64,000 nt of DNA from Flammeovirgaceae bacterium 311 (lineage in GTDB: Bacteria; Bacteroidota; Bacteroidia; Cytophagales; Cyclobacteriaceae), in assembly GCA_000597885.1 (NCBI GenBank), contig CP004371.1, positions 6,398,501-6,462,500 on the forward strand. Reading direction: 5' to 3'. Positions 23,451-34,329 of the stretch are shown one piece after another. Below the pieces are notes generated by a model that saw nothing but the letters and a program-made list of their open reading frames with translations, was not told the DNA's origin and searched no databases. Numbering within the stretch: position 1 is the first letter of the stretch; every line of letters starts with the position of its first letter. The translations under genes were made by a program, and so were the position numbers.

Positions 23451-26219
23451 CTACTGAACCACCATCCGCTTGTTTACCTGGTACCGGACATTCTTAATCC
23501 TTACCACATAAATTCCTGATTCCAGCGGCTGATGTACAGCCGTTGTTCCGCTGGGATCGGCAGCCTGCCGGAACACTAATTTTCCCATAATATCATATAC
23601 TTCAATTCCAGCATCCTGTAGCGAAGCAGGAACAGCCACCATAAACCGGCCACCAGTGTTAGGGTTGGGATAAATGTGTACCTGCTGGTCAATTTCAGGA
23701 CTGGATATAGCGGTAATTTCCTTTAACCTGATGCTATAGGTGCGCACAGTGCGTGCACCACAGGCATTGGTGTAAGTGGTAATATAACTGCCAGCCTGCT
23801 CTGGTTGCAGGAAGTTTAAGGTTGCTTCGGCTGTACTGGCTGAAAAACCATCAGGACCTGTCCAGCTCCAGCTGCCTTCTTCACTGTTGTCGGTGCGTGG
23901 GTTAAAATGGATTAGGTCTCCTGCTACTACTTCTGCCAGCAGGGTCTGTTCCCATTCGCCTTCGTTTACTTTCAGGTAGGGCGTTAAGGTAGCAGCAGGA
24001 CAGTTACTCACATCTGCAGGCTCGCCATACACAATGCCTCTGCCCGCTGTGCTCATATAAACCCTGCCAAACACATTCATATCTCCCACCACAAATTGTC
24101 CGTTACCAGGGCCTCCGTACTCATGTGCATCATCGTTCACCTGTAGCCAGTCAGCTCCCTGGTTGGTGGAGCGAAACAGGCCATTGGTGCCGTTTATGGT
24201 TCCCCAAATGTAAAGGGTGGGATAATCACTGTCTGGACTTGCTTTGCCCAGTCCTACTGCCGAGGCGGCACTAACGCCATTGACCTTAGAAAATGATCCT
24301 CCTGAATTGGTGGAACGGGCTAAACCGCCTCCATCCAGGGCAACCCACAGATGGCCCTCTATGCCTGGGGTTGTGCGGATAATCTTGGAACCACCGCTCC
24401 CTGCAGAACCGCCTGCTGTAAAAGAAGCACCTCCGTTTGTGCTCACCATCATTCGACCGGTTCCGGAATTGTAAGCATAAAATTTATCTGGGTTCTGGGG
24501 ATCAGCTACTGGTACTGCCCCCGATACATTCAAACCTGTAACAGCCGACCAGCTACTGCCTCTGTTGGTAGAGCGGTAGGTGGTAGAAGAGCCTTCCGGG
24601 GTGTGCAAAAAGGTGCTGCCATCGGCAGAAATAGCCACATGTCCTTTGGTGCCACTGCTGCTGCTTTCTGTCCAGCTTACACCCATATCGGTGGAGTAAT
24701 ACAGTTTGTCACCGGCGCGAAGCAGCACATTTGTGTTTTGAGCAGCGTAGGCCAGCCCTGTGGTGGTGCCCATCTGCGGGTTGTGGATAGGAGCATACTG
24801 GCTTACATCCTGATGCAGAAATCCATCGTAATCACCAATTACAGAAACAACCGGGCCATCGGGAATGCTTACCAGGTTCAGGGGCACTGTTTCCTCCAGG
24901 CCCTGCACCATAAATTTCCAGACACTGGGGTTTGCTTCAATGTTTTCTGTCATGAAAATACCATTCCCGGAGGTTACCCATACTTTTTTGGTATCGAAGG
25001 GATCGAACTCCAGCGAACCAGCCCAGTGTATGGAATGCCCTTCTACCCAGGTAATGCTATTGGGGTCCATCTCAAAACCTCTGCCGATTATGTCTGTCCA
25101 GCTGCTGCCGCCATTGGTACTCAAAAATATCCTGTCTCCCCAGGCCCCATCCTGCTGCATATAGGAGTTGATGGTGGAAGCCACCAGGCGATTGGCATTT
25201 TCGGGATCTATGCTGATACCACCAAAGGCACGGCTAATACCGGAGGGGGTAATATTGCTCCATGTGCTCGCCTGTGTATTGAATTTCCAGATCTGCCCCT
25301 TATCCATAGGTTCTGGTAAGGCCCAGTGCCCGTGTGGTCCGGCTCCATTGCCATAGGTAATATAAAGGGTGCCATCAGTGGCCAGCTTTGCGCGGTGAGG
25401 CATATAGGTGGCAGGCGCTCCACTCACAGCGGAAAAGGTAGCGCCTCCGTCGGTGCTTTTATAGAGATTGTTTCCTGTACGGGATACACCTACATAAATT
25501 GTCTGGCTTGCGTTGCCATCTGTACCGCTGGCAGGATCTATCAACACAAAGCTGATGCCGTTTTCGTTTGGGGTAGTGTTTACATCCAAGCTGTTTACTT
25601 TGCTCCAGCTAACGCCTGCATCTGTACTTTTGAACAGGCCATTCCAGCGGGTACCGGTAAAAAGTATGTTGCTGTTGTTGGGATCTACCACCAGCTTTTC
25701 GCCTGTCTGGCGGCCCATGCCATTACCATGCGCTTTAAACTGGCTGCTTACGTTGGTGAGGGAGAAGGTTTTTCCATAATCGTCGGAACGTAAAACCGCT
25801 GTTTTGCCCCCATTGAAATAAGAGATGCCAACCAGCATGTAAATTCTCCCAGGATTATTTTCATCTATGGCCAGGGATTCTACTCCCAGATAACCTGTTT
25901 CATCTGCAGAAACCCAATCCAGTAGCGGGATCCACTCGTTATTATCCGGATCCCAGCGGTAAGCACCACCCACATCGGTACGGGCATACATCAGCCCCTG
26001 ATGTGTCTGGCTGGGGATAATCGCAGAAACAAAACCACCCCCGCCAATGGCAACATTCTTCCAGTTGTAGTCTGCAGCGTTTTGCGCGCTTAGTTGGCGG
26101 ATCAGGCCTGGGCTAATGAGCAGGCATAAGCAAAGAATGCAAGTGATATGGCTCCTGAAAATAATTCCCCTTGATTGCTCCAGAGGTTTAGCTTGGATAG
26201 TAATGCTCTTTATAATCAT
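23451..26219 (-). CDS. Secreted GH74-type xyloglucanase with T9SS sorting domain
   Basis: A 922-residue exported enzyme. A signal peptide precedes QNAADYNWKNVAIGGGGF, followed by ARTDVGGAYRWDPDNNEWIP, a hallmark of glycoside hydrolase family 74, whose two seven-bladed propellers cleave xyloglucan (beta-1,4 backbone); the Asp of RTDVGG is a likely catalytic acid. Repeated sialidase-like Asp-box motifs (STDAGVSWSKV, STNGGSSWTDI, STNRGSSWSAV) mark the blades over residues ~50-740. A PKD/Ig-like domain (~745-840) and a Por-secretion-type C-terminal tail (VHIYPNPNTGGRFMV to the C-terminus) follow, so it should leave through the type IX system. It is monocistronic, with no SusC/D genes nearby. Confidence 0.88.
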   Translation of the reverse strand: MIIKSITIQAKPLEQSRGIIFRSHITCILCLCLLISPGLIRQLSAQNAADYNWKNVAIGGGGFVSAIIPSQTHQGLMYARTDVGGAYRWDPDNNEWIPLLDWVSADETGYLGVESLAIDENNPGRIYMLVGISYFNGGKTAVLRSDDYGKTFSLTNVSSQFKAHGNGMGRQTGEKLVVDPNNSNILFTGTRWNGLFKSTDAGVSWSKVNSLDVNTTPNENGISFVLIDPASGTDGNASQTIYVGVSRTGNNLYKSTDGGATFSAVSGAPATYMPHRAKLATDGTLYITYGNGAGPHGHWALPEPMDKGQIWKFNTQASTWSNITPSGISRAFGGISIDPENANRLVASTINSYMQQDGAWGDRIFLSTNGGSSWTDIIGRGFEMDPNSITWVEGHSIHWAGSLEFDPFDTKKVWVTSGNGIFMTENIEANPSVWKFMVQGLEETVPLNLVSIPDGPVVSVIGDYDGFLHQDVSQYAPIHNPQMGTTTGLAYAAQNTNVLLRAGDKLYYSTDMGVSWTESSSSGTKGHVAISADGSTFLHTPEGSSTTYRSTNRGSSWSAVTGLNVSGAVPVADPQNPDKFYAYNSGTGRMMVSTNGGASFTAGGSAGSGGSKIIRTTPGIEGHLWVALDGGGLARSTNSGGSFSKVNGVSAASAVGLGKASPDSDYPTLYIWGTINGTNGLFRSTNQGADWLQVNDDAHEYGGPGNGQFVVGDMNVFGRVYMSTAGRGIVYGEPADVSNCPAATLTPYLKVNEGEWEQTLLAEVVAGDLIHFNPRTDNSEEGSWSWTGPDGFSASTAEATLNFLQPEQAGSYITTYTNACGARTVRTYSIRLKEITAISSPEIDQQVHIYPNPNTGGRFMVAVPASLQDAGIEVYDIMGKLVFRQAADPSGTTAVHQPLESGIYVVRIKNVRYQVNKRMVVQ

Positions 26220-26410
26220 TATACTAGGGTTGAGGGTGTAGGTTCAGGAAACGTTTGCGGTTTAATCCTGAATACTGATCCCAGACTTGTCTAAGAGCAA
26301 AGTTATCTATCCTGGCGTAGGGAATGGGCATATAATGTATCAAATGGGGGTGCTAAATGATAACAAAAGCACCTATTCATCCAGTTTCTCCATTATTTAG
26401 CAGGGGTAGC

Positions 26411-27955
26411 TTACTTCATCAGTTTAAACTTCCGCTGCATAATTGTTTGTACCGGGATGTTCTCAATCTTACTTTCCAGCCAGGAGAGAATGTCCAGGTA
26501 GAGGAATGGGCGGCGCTCAAAGGGATCGGCTGCGATAAGGGTAAGCTTTTCCTTCAGTGCAATAAATGCATCTTTGAGCTGATGGGGCTCAACATTTCCC
26601 AGGTTCCGTAAAAAACGAAAGATCTCTACCTGCATCTGCTGCTGGTCATTCATTTTGCCCAGAAAATGGTAGGTTGATTTGATCTGGTATTCCAGTGCCC
26701 GGTCGTCTCCGGCTTCGAAGTGGGCAATCAGGTTCAGGATGCGGGCAAAGCACTGCAGGTCTTCGCGCAGGTTGGCTTCCTTAAACTGAATGATCTTGTT
26801 CAGGTACAGAATAGCTTTCTGATGATCGCCGTTCCCAAAGTAGAGGCTGGCAATTTTATAGTAGAAGATCATCTGCCAGTGCGGGTCCAGCTGCGACTGG
26901 AACTGGCGGAGCTTCTCCAGTAGTTCAGGGACGAGCTCTATGCCATCTGTAAATCTGCCTTCCATGAAATAGGCATTCAGCCTGTTCGTCCAGGTATAGA
27001 GAAAGAGCAGCGCTTCAGTATTGGGCGTGGTGCGGCGGCCTTCCTCGCAGGCAAAATCTTCCAGCTTTTGCAGTACATTCATAAACCTGCTGTAATACAG
27101 GAGATTGTAAAGGGCTGAGAGCAGGTTATGGATGCCTTTTATATAGAGGGTTGTTTGTTTCTCCTTCATGGCAGGGTTTTCCTCAAACAGATCCACCCAT
27201 TTCTGGGCATAGCGGTAACAGGCCCTGAAGTCGTGCACCAGGTAGTAGTACCAGACATGGGCCTGGTAGTAATTGAGCTTCTCAAAAAAACCTGCCTTCA
27301 CCAAATTGATCCGGGGCAGGTTAGTGCGGAAGTAGTTCTTTACCCGTTCATAGTCGTTTAAATTACGGGCATGACCCACCTTAATGTACATACCATAAAG
27401 GCGTAGGGCTACATTAGACAACTCATGGATGTGTGTAACGTGCTGTGCCACTTCGATGGCTTCGTTGGAGAGGGCCTCTGCCTTTCCTCTAAGGCTGCGG
27501 GTGATGTACTGCGATTCTATCAGCTTTTCGAAATCTATTGCCTCCAGCACAATGTGCGGCAGTTCAGTCTGCTGTGCACTCGCCTTTACCTTTTCAAGCA
27601 TTTTAAGGCTCTGCTGATAGAAGCCCTTGTTGTAGAGCACCCGGGCAAAATCGAGCTGTTCGTGCAGCTGAATTTCCGGGTTCTGGTTAGTATGGTAGAG
27701 GCGCAGGCTGGAGAGCAGCTGGCGGTACAGGTTGGCCTTGAGGTTGGCCAGTTGTACTTTTTTAATGGCTGGGGCCTGCTGTAGTATTTTTTCCTCGTCG
27801 TACTGCTCCAGGCTGTCCAGCGCATCGAACAGCTGTATAAATTTAAGCCCTTCGTTGGAGCCCTGGCGGTTGCTGAATAAGCGGAAATGCCTTTTTTCGG
27901 AGCGGGTCAAGGACTTAACCAACTGAAATACTGGATCGATACTCTCGTTAGGCAT
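26411..27955 (-). CDS. Large helical-repeat (TPR-like) protein of unknown function
   Basis: A 514-residue cytoplasmic, almost entirely alpha-helical protein without signal or membrane segments. Helix pairs such as ARVLYNKGFYQQSLKMLEKVK and ASLYFGNGDHQKAILYLNKIIQ look like degenerate tetratricopeptide repeats. The N-terminus DPVFQLVKSLTRSEKRHFRLF is distinctive and suggests a conserved Bacteroidota family, which I cannot name. It is divergent from leuA with 162 bp between the two starts, so they share a promoter region. A scaffold or regulatory role is possible but not shown. Confidence 0.75.
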   Translation of the reverse strand: MPNESIDPVFQLVKSLTRSEKRHFRLFSNRQGSNEGLKFIQLFDALDSLEQYDEEKILQQAPAIKKVQLANLKANLYRQLLSSLRLYHTNQNPEIQLHEQLDFARVLYNKGFYQQSLKMLEKVKASAQQTELPHIVLEAIDFEKLIESQYITRSLRGKAEALSNEAIEVAQHVTHIHELSNVALRLYGMYIKVGHARNLNDYERVKNYFRTNLPRINLVKAGFFEKLNYYQAHVWYYYLVHDFRACYRYAQKWVDLFEENPAMKEKQTTLYIKGIHNLLSALYNLLYYSRFMNVLQKLEDFACEEGRRTTPNTEALLFLYTWTNRLNAYFMEGRFTDGIELVPELLEKLRQFQSQLDPHWQMIFYYKIASLYFGNGDHQKAILYLNKIIQFKEANLREDLQCFARILNLIAHFEAGDDRALEYQIKSTYHFLGKMNDQQQMQVEIFRFLRNLGNVEPHQLKDAFIALKEKLTLIAADPFERRPFLYLDILSWLESKIENIPVQTIMQRKFKLMK

Positions 27956-28117
27956 TGTAGTTCACTGCTGTGTATATAACTGAAAATGAGCGTATTAAGT
28001 TTTAAACGCTTGGGTTTTGAAATAGTAGATGTTTGTAAAAAAGGTTTTTTTTGCAGCCGTTATTCACGGTAATTGTGGTACTAAATTAAGTTTTTTTCTG
28101 CCCTAAAGATCATAAAA

Positions 28118-29281
28118 ATGTCGGTCAAAAAAATTCAAATCTTTGATACAACGTTGCGCGATGGTGAGCAAGTGCCTGGCTGTAAGCTAAATAAAGAGGA
28201 AAAACTTATCATTGCAAGACAACTTGAGCTGCTGGGCGTAGATGTAATAGAAGCTGGTTTCCCTATTTCAAGTCCGGGTGATTTTGAAGCAGTTAAAGCA
28301 ATTGCTGCCCAAACCAAAGAAGCCACCGTTTGTGGACTTTCAAGGGCGGTTGAGCAGGATATACGTACGGCGGCAGAAGCCTTGGTAGGTGCCAGGAGAC
28401 CCCGTATCCATACCGGAATCGGTACATCAGACTCACACATACAATTTAAGCTGCGCACTACCCAGGAGAAGGTAATAGAGCGTGCCATTGCGGCGGTAAA
28501 GCTGGCAAAAAGCTTTGTGGAAGATGTGGAGTTTTATGCCGAAGATGCCGGCCGTACCGATAATGAATTTCTGGCCAGGGTTTGCGAAGCAGCCATCAAA
28601 GCGGGTGCTACCGTTCTGAATATTCCTGATACCACCGGCTACTGCCTGCCATCAGATTATGGTGCTAAGATCAAATACCTCTACGAAAATGTAAAGGGGG
28701 TTGAGAATGTTAGGATTTCCACCCACTGCCACAACGATCTGGGACTGGCTACTGCCAATTCTATATCCGGTGCCATCAATGGCGCCCTGCAGATTGAGTG
28801 TACCATTAATGGGGTAGGAGAGCGTGCCGGTAACACTGCCCTGGAGGAAGTGGTGATGATCATGCGCCAGCACCCGCACCTGGGCATAGATACCAACATC
28901 AATACGAAACTTTTGTCGGGTACCTCTGCGTTGGTGTCAGATATGATGCGCATGCCGGTACAGCCCAACAAGGCCATTGTAGGATCAAACGCTTTCTCGC
29001 ACTCCAGTGGCATACATCAGGATGGCGTGATCAAGCACCGCGAAACCTATGAGATCATAGATCCGCGCGATGTAGGCGTGAGCGATTCTTCTATTGTGCT
29101 GACTGCGCGCTCTGGTCGTGCAGCTTTAGCGTACCGATTGCAGAAAATTGGTTATGATTTCGATAAATTTGCGCTGGATAAAGCATATACTTCTTTCCTG
29201 CAGCTGGCAGACAGCAAGAAGGAGGTAGTGGATGAAGATTTACATCAGTTGGTAGAGCAAGCAAATTTAGTTTCTGCTTAA
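28118..29281 (+). CDS. leuA: 2-isopropylmalate synthase, short form lacking the C-terminal regulatory domain
   Basis: It condenses 2-oxoisovalerate with acetyl-CoA, the first committed step of leucine synthesis. HMGL-like TIM barrel motifs are clear: [17 protein letters not shown] (metal-binding Asp) at the N-terminus, [15 protein letters not shown], and [15 protein letters not shown] with the HxH metal ligands. [18 protein letters not shown] is the glycine-rich LeuA signature. At 387 residues it ends soon after the accessory subdomain ([18 protein letters not shown]), whereas classic LeuA has ~510 with a LeuA-dimer domain for leucine feedback. Allosteric inhibition is therefore doubtful. A homocitrate- or citramalate-type substrate is the alternative, but the following leuC-D-B genes favour leucine. 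Confidence 0.9.
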   Translation: MSVKKIQIFDTTLRDGEQVPGCKLNKEEKLIIARQLELLGVDVIEAGFPISSPGDFEAVKAIAAQTKEATVCGLSRAVEQDIRTAAEALVGARRPRIHTGIGTSDSHIQFKLRTTQEKVIERAIAAVKLAKSFVEDVEFYAEDAGRTDNEFLARVCEAAIKAGATVLNIPDTTGYCLPSDYGAKIKYLYENVKGVENVRISTHCHNDLGLATANSISGAINGALQIECTINGVGERAGNTALEEVVMIMRQHPHLGIDTNINTKLLSGTSALVSDMMRMPVQPNKAIVGSNAFSHSSGIHQDGVIKHRETYEIIDPRDVGVSDSSIVLTARSGRAALAYRLQKIGYDFDKFALDKAYTSFLQLADSKKEVVDEDLHQLVEQANLVSA

Positions 29282-29288
29282 AACTAAT

Positions 29289-30680
29289 ATGGCAAAGTCA
29301 TTATTTGATAAAATTTGGGACGCACACGTAGTGCGTTCAATGGGTGGTTTGGATGTGTTTTATATTGATAAACATCTGATCCACGAAGTAACAAGCCCAC
29401 AGGCATTTGATGAACTGGAAGCACGTAACCTCTCTCTTTTCCGCAAGGAACAGATTGTGGCCACTGCCGATCACAACGTGCCCACCAAAAACCAGCACCT
29501 GCCCATAGAGGAGCCGCTTTCGCGCATGCAGGTAGATAAGCTAACGGACAATTGCCGAAAATGGAACATTGAGCTGTTCGGGCTGGGACACCAAAATCAG
29601 GGTATTGTGCACGTCATTGGCCCGGAGCTTGGAATTACCCAACCCGGCATGACCATCGTCTGCGGCGATAGCCACACCTCCACGCACGGCGCCTTTGGCG
29701 CTATTGCTTTTGGTATTGGTACCAGCCAGGTTACCCAGGTAATGGCCTCTCAGTGCCTGTTGCTAAGCCGCCCCAAGCGCATGCGCATCACGGTAGATGG
29801 AGAGCTCAAAAAGGGTGTTGGTGCTAAAGATATTATCCTGTACATCATCTCCAAACTGGGAACCGGCGGTGCTACAGGTTATTTTGTGGAATATGCCGGC
29901 AGTGCCATTCGCTCCCTTAGCATGGAAGGCCGCATGACTGTCTGCAACATGAGCATCGAAATGGGTGCCCGCGGTGGTATGATCGCCCCCGACGAAACCA
30001 CTTTTGAATACATAAAGGGTCGTCCCTATGCTCCGAAAGGGGAACGCTGGGAGCAGGCTCTGGCTTACTGGAAAACCCTTTATTCTGAAGAAGGAGCCCC
30101 TTTTGAGCAGGAGCTGCGTTACGATGCGCGGGATATCAACCCCATGATCACCTATGGCACCAACCCTGGAATGGGCATTGCCATCAACGAAACAATACCA
30201 TCTCAGGTATCTGCCAGTGAAACTGTAAGCTTCGATAAATCACTTAAGTACATGGGCTTTAACCCGGGCGAAACCTTGCTGGGAAAAAATATTGACTATG
30301 TATTTATTGGCAGTTGTACCAACTCACGCATTGAGGACCTGCGTACAGTAGCCGAGTTTGTAAAGGGCAAGCAAAAAGCACCGCATGTAGAGGCCATTAT
30401 TGTACCGGGATCCAAACAGGTAGAAAAACAGGCCATTGAAGAAGGCCTTGACAGAATACTGGCCGAAGCAGGCTTTGAGCTCCGTGAGCCGGGCTGCAGT
30501 GCCTGCCTGGCCATGAACGAAGATAAAATTCCGGCCGGTGCTTACTGCGTTTCTACCTCTAACCGTAACTTTGAGGGCCGACAGGGACCAGGCTCCCGTA
30601 CACTGCTGGCCAGCCCGCTGGTAGCCGCTGTTACAGCGGTAGAAGGAAAAATTGTAGACATCACTCAGTATTTTAACTGA
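29289..30680 (+). CDS. leuC: 3-isopropylmalate dehydratase large subunit
   Basis: With LeuD it isomerises 2- to 3-isopropylmalate through an aconitase-type [4Fe-4S] cluster. It has 463 residues. Substrate and cluster motifs are visible: [20 protein letters not shown] near residue 123, the first Cys ligand in [14 protein letters not shown] near residue 340, and the pair in [14 protein letters not shown] near residue 400. It starts 7 nt after leuA and its stop codon overlaps the leuD start by one base (TGATG), indicating coupled translation and matched subunit amounts. Confidence 0.96.
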   Translation: MAKSLFDKIWDAHVVRSMGGLDVFYIDKHLIHEVTSPQAFDELEARNLSLFRKEQIVATADHNVPTKNQHLPIEEPLSRMQVDKLTDNCRKWNIELFGLGHQNQGIVHVIGPELGITQPGMTIVCGDSHTSTHGAFGAIAFGIGTSQVTQVMASQCLLLSRPKRMRITVDGELKKGVGAKDIILYIISKLGTGGATGYFVEYAGSAIRSLSMEGRMTVCNMSIEMGARGGMIAPDETTFEYIKGRPYAPKGERWEQALAYWKTLYSEEGAPFEQELRYDARDINPMITYGTNPGMGIAINETIPSQVSASETVSFDKSLKYMGFNPGETLLGKNIDYVFIGSCTNSRIEDLRTVAEFVKGKQKAPHVEAIIVPGSKQVEKQAIEEGLDRILAEAGFELREPGCSACLAMNEDKIPAGAYCVSTSNRNFEGRQGPGSRTLLASPLVAAVTAVEGKIVDITQYFN

Positions 30681-31279
30681 TGGAAAAATTTGAAGTGCTT
30701 AGGACAACGGCAGTACCCCTGCCGATCGAAAATATAGATACCGACCAGATCATCCCGGCCCGTTTTCTGAAGGCAACCTCCCGCGAGGGCTTTGGCGAAA
30801 ACCTCTTTCGTGACTGGCGTTACAATAGCGATGGATCGCATAAAGATGGCTTTGTGCTGAACGATGGCCGCTATGGCGGCAGAATCCTGCTAGCAGGCAA
30901 AAACTTTGGCTGTGGTTCCAGCCGCGAGCATGCGGCCTGGGCCATCTATGATGCAGGCTTCAAGGTAGTCATCTCCAGTTACTTTGCCGACATCTTTCGT
31001 GGCAACGCCCTCAATAATGGTTTGCTGCCCCTGCAGGTATCGGATGAGATGCTGGAACGGCTCTTTGTGCAGATCATGGAAAAAGATCCGACTACTGAGT
31101 TTGAGGTAGACCTGCCCAAACAGCAGTTTTATGTGCCGGCCTGGGATGAAAGCGTAGACTTTGAGATCGATTCCTATAAGAAGGAATGCCTCATTAACGG
31201 CTACGATGATATTGACTTTTTAGTGAACCAGAAAGAGGCCATAGAAGCCTACGAAAAACAGAAAGCATGGGTGTATTGA
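30680..31279 (+). CDS. leuD: 3-isopropylmalate dehydratase small subunit
   Basis: The swivel-domain subunit of isopropylmalate isomerase, 199 residues, the usual length. [18 protein letters not shown] at the N-terminus and [42 protein letters not shown] are the family signatures. It overlaps leuC by 1 nt and leuB by 13 nt, so the three are translationally linked. Confidence 0.96.
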   Translation: MEKFEVLRTTAVPLPIENIDTDQIIPARFLKATSREGFGENLFRDWRYNSDGSHKDGFVLNDGRYGGRILLAGKNFGCGSSREHAAWAIYDAGFKVVISSYFADIFRGNALNNGLLPLQVSDEMLERLFVQIMEKDPTTEFEVDLPKQQFYVPAWDESVDFEIDSYKKECLINGYDDIDFLVNQKEAIEAYEKQKAWVY

Positions 31280-32343
31280 ATAAGAAAATAACGGTACTGG
31301 CAGGTGACGGTATCGGACCTGAAGTGTGTAATGAAGCCATTAAGGTACTAAAAGCGGTAGCCGAAAGATGGGGCCACACCTTTACCTTCGATCATCAGCT
31401 GATGGGCGCCTGCGCCATTGATGCCACCGGCAACCCGCTGCCCGAAGAGACCCTTGCCGCCTGCATGAACGCCGATGCCATCCTCCTGGGGGCTATTGGT
31501 GATCCCAAGTACGACAATGATCCTTCTGCAAAAGTACGTCCTGAGCAAGGGCTGCTAAAGCTTAGAAAATCGCTGGGCCTGTTTGCCAACATTCGCCCTG
31601 TTACGGCTTATCCCATCCTGCTGGAGCACTCGCCGCTTAAGAACGACCGTATCGCCGGTGCTGATATGCTGTTTTTCCGGGAGCTGACGGGCGGCATTTA
31701 CTTTGGCGAAAAAGGCCGTACGGCTGATGGTGCCTACGACCATTGTACCTACACCCGCGCAGAAATTGAGCGCATTGCACACCTGGCTTTTCAATCTGCA
31801 ACCACCCGCCGCAACAAGCTGATGCTTGTAGACAAGGCCAATGTGCTGGAAACCTCCCGCCTGTGGCGCGAGGTAGTTAAAGAAATTGCGCCTCAGTACA
31901 GCAGCGTTACGGTAGACTACCTGTTTGTAGACAATGCTGCCATGCAGCTGATCCTCAATCCAAAGCAGTTTGATGTTATCCTGACAGAGAACATGTTTGG
32001 CGATATCCTGTCTGATGAGGCGTCTGTCATTGCCGGTTCTCTGGGATTACTGCCTTCTGCCTCCGTAGGAGAGAAAACGGCTGTATTTGAGCCTATACAT
32101 GGTTCTTATCCACAGGCAAAAGGAAAAGGCATAGCGAACCCCATAGCAACCATTTTATCCGCGGCCATGCTGCTGGAGCATTTTGGTTTAAACGAGGAAG
32201 CAGAAGTGATAAAAGAAGCCGTACAAAAAGCACTGGAGCAGGAAGTGCTTACGCCGGAGCTGAATGCCAAAAATCCCTCTACCACTGAACAGGTAGGTAG
32301 TTTTATTACACGATATGTAAAAGAAGGAGTAGAGGCAGTATAA
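31267..32343 (+). CDS. leuB: 3-isopropylmalate dehydrogenase
   Basis: It oxidises and decarboxylates 3-isopropylmalate to 2-oxoisocaproate with NAD+, completing the leucine-specific branch before IlvE. It is a 358-residue member of the isocitrate/isopropylmalate dehydrogenase family. [19 protein letters not shown] lies at the N-terminus. The substrate loop shows [45 protein letters not shown] supplies the metal-binding Asp residues. [19 protein letters not shown] is the cofactor-binding region. It is the last gene of the leu operon; a strong terminator lies ~85 bp downstream. Confidence 0.96.
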   Translation: MGVLNKKITVLAGDGIGPEVCNEAIKVLKAVAERWGHTFTFDHQLMGACAIDATGNPLPEETLAACMNADAILLGAIGDPKYDNDPSAKVRPEQGLLKLRKSLGLFANIRPVTAYPILLEHSPLKNDRIAGADMLFFRELTGGIYFGEKGRTADGAYDHCTYTRAEIERIAHLAFQSATTRRNKLMLVDKANVLETSRLWREVVKEIAPQYSSVTVDYLFVDNAAMQLILNPKQFDVILTENMFGDILSDEASVIAGSLGLLPSASVGEKTAVFEPIHGSYPQAKGKGIANPIATILSAAMLLEHFGLNEEAEVIKEAVQKALEQEVLTPELNAKNPSTTEQVGSFITRYVKEGVEAV

Positions 32344-32428
32344 GTTGCTAGTGTATACCGCTGCGCACTCGCTCAACAGATATGTTAGTTGAAGATTACG
32401 TTAATTTTTTTGGTTAGAGAAAAAAAGG

Positions 32429-32456
32429 CGCATCTTAATCAAGATGCGTTTTTTTT
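32429..32456 (+). terminator. Terminator of the leu operon
   Basis: CGCATCTT (32429-32436) and AAGATGCG (32441-32448) form a perfect 8-bp stem with a 4-nt loop, followed by eight T. Confidence 0.92.
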
Positions 32457-32535
32457 GAGCTTTCCGGGTGAGCTGTAGCAAAATCTGCACCTATTCCATA
32501 GGCATTTAATTACCGGGAGGGCCCGGTAATTTTTA

Positions 32536-34329
32536 TCATTTGGCCCTAAATGTTGTAGGTTGTACAGGATGTTCATATTCACTGAAACTGCTGCGCAAAT
32601 TGCTGTAAAGAGACGATTTTCTTGTACTATTTTCCAGGTACTTTTGCTCACTGTCCTGATAATCTGCGTTAGCAAGACTTTTGAATGGTTCATCTTCTTG
32701 GATGCCAATATTTGCCAGGTCCAGCAGTGTGTAAAAGGTGTTTTCAGGGCCTACTTTTTTGTCTTTATTGCAGATCAGTGACTTTTGCTTGTCAGGGTAT
32801 AAATGTCTGTACAGGTCAGAGGTCCAGATGAAAAGAGGTACGTGCAGTGTGTGCGGGGATTCCTTTAAATGGAAATCAACTTTTGTAGAACAGGCATCAT
32901 ATAAATCCTCGCCATGATCTGAGAGGAATTTTACTGCTGAAACTACATTATGCTTACTGATTGTATTGATTACGCTGTCAATAATGTAATCAGCGTATAA
33001 AAGGCTGTTGTCGTAAGAATTAATCACGGCATCCCTATTGTGTGCAGTAGGTTTTCTGATTGATACTGTTTTTCCGGATGGCCTGAAATGATCAAATTCC
33101 TTTGGGTACCTTTTAGAGTAATCCCAATGGTTGCCCATGGTATGCAGTACAATGAACAGGTCTTCCTGCAGCGTATGTAACAGGGTATCCAGGGCAGGCA
33201 GCAGGCGCTCGTCGTAATACTCTTCCAGCTCAAAGTTTGGGGAAAGCGAAGGGGAAAAAATACTGATGTCGGCTGCTTTTGCATGAGCATTGATGGAGCC
33301 TGACCAAAAAATTTCCTGATCTGTCTGATTGCTAAGCCATACTGTTTTATAGCCAGCTTCGCTAAAAGCAGATAGTATGCTTTTTTCCCTGAACTGAACA
33401 TCAATACTATCTGGTGTTGCCCTTGTGATCATCATGGGTACAGACATACGGGTTTGGCTGCTACCGGAAATTACATTAGAAAAAGATACCAGGTTATCAC
33501 GTGCGGCCAGTCGCGGAGACGTATTCCTGTTGTAGCCATTGATCTGCCAGCTGTTATATCGCGAAGACTCACCAATGATGAGCACAAACACTTTGCGATG
33601 TTCAACTGTGTCTTTCTGCAAAGCTCGGAAAGAGAAATCCTCTGCTACTTTCATTTCATTGTTTACAAGGGTGGAATAAGCTTCCAGAGCACCACCAACG
33701 AAAGAGGCAGGATAGTATTTAACCTTCATGAAGCTGTCAAGATCCATGTTGGTTGTTGTTTGCTTATAGAGCCCTTTTTCATAGCCAACCTTACCCAGAG
33801 CCAGTACAGCTGCCAGCAGCGAAATGGAAAATGCAATCCCAAACTGTATTTTTCTAAACTGTATCTTTTTAAGGCAGTAGAGGTAAAGCAGTGTATATGC
33901 CAGCGAAACGGGAATAAACAGGCTGAGGTAACCTGATACTACCTCCGATATTTCAGTCATGTTTGATTGCATGACCAGGGCAATCAGTTCAAATCGGGGC
34001 CTTAACTCGAACAAGAGTATCGAAAAGATAAACAAAGGTGATAAAAGAATAATTGGTAAAAGGAGGCACAAATACACCTTAATATTTTTATAAAAAATAA
34101 ATAAGGGGATCAGAAAAAAGAGGCACGCCAGCAGTATTTCTTTGATGGCGAAAGAAAGTGCAACAGGTTCCCGGATAAAAAAAGCACTAACGCCAGCTGG
34201 TAAAAGTAGTAGTACAAATACCACCAGCAGAGGCAGCACCTGGGGTAGAAGTGTACGATAACTACGTGTTATTTTTAATCTGTTGGTATTCCTATAGTCA
34301 GTTGTGATAGTATCCGGGAATCCAGGCAT
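32536..34329 (-). CDS. Phosphoethanolamine transferase-like membrane sulfatase-fold enzyme
   Basis: A 597-residue inner-membrane protein. Five hydrophobic helices within the first ~200 residues are followed by a periplasmic alkaline-phosphatase-fold domain. LIIGESSRYNSWQINGYNRNTSP and SGSSQTRMSVPMMI match the EptA/CptA family; the nucleophilic Thr/Ser should lie in the latter. The zinc-site motifs DYSKRYPKEFDHF, NSYDNSLLYADYIID and FLSDHGEDLYD follow in order. Relatives add phosphoethanolamine to lipid A or core LPS, which can alter surface charge. Whether lipid A is the target here is not shown. It is a lone gene with ~680 bp of noncoding DNA upstream. The C-terminal ~30 residues are Ser-rich and variable. 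Confidence 0.87.
   Translation of the reverse strand: MPGFPDTITTDYRNTNRLKITRSYRTLLPQVLPLLVVFVLLLLPAGVSAFFIREPVALSFAIKEILLACLFFLIPLFIFYKNIKVYLCLLLPIILLSPLFIFSILLFELRPRFELIALVMQSNMTEISEVVSGYLSLFIPVSLAYTLLYLYCLKKIQFRKIQFGIAFSISLLAAVLALGKVGYEKGLYKQTTTNMDLDSFMKVKYYPASFVGGALEAYSTLVNNEMKVAEDFSFRALQKDTVEHRKVFVLIIGESSRYNSWQINGYNRNTSPRLAARDNLVSFSNVISGSSQTRMSVPMMITRATPDSIDVQFREKSILSAFSEAGYKTVWLSNQTDQEIFWSGSINAHAKAADISIFSPSLSPNFELEEYYDERLLPALDTLLHTLQEDLFIVLHTMGNHWDYSKRYPKEFDHFRPSGKTVSIRKPTAHNRDAVINSYDNSLLYADYIIDSVINTISKHNVVSAVKFLSDHGEDLYDACSTKVDFHLKESPHTLHVPLFIWTSDLYRHLYPDKQKSLICNKDKKVGPENTFYTLLDLANIGIQEDEPFKSLANADYQDSEQKYLENSTRKSSLYSNLRSSFSEYEHPVQPTTFRAK

Noticed and set aside
27986-28072. 28-codon ORF upstream of leuA considered as a leucine leader peptide
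   Set aside because: It has only two Leu codons and is followed by no terminator hairpin, so it does not behave like an attenuator leader.
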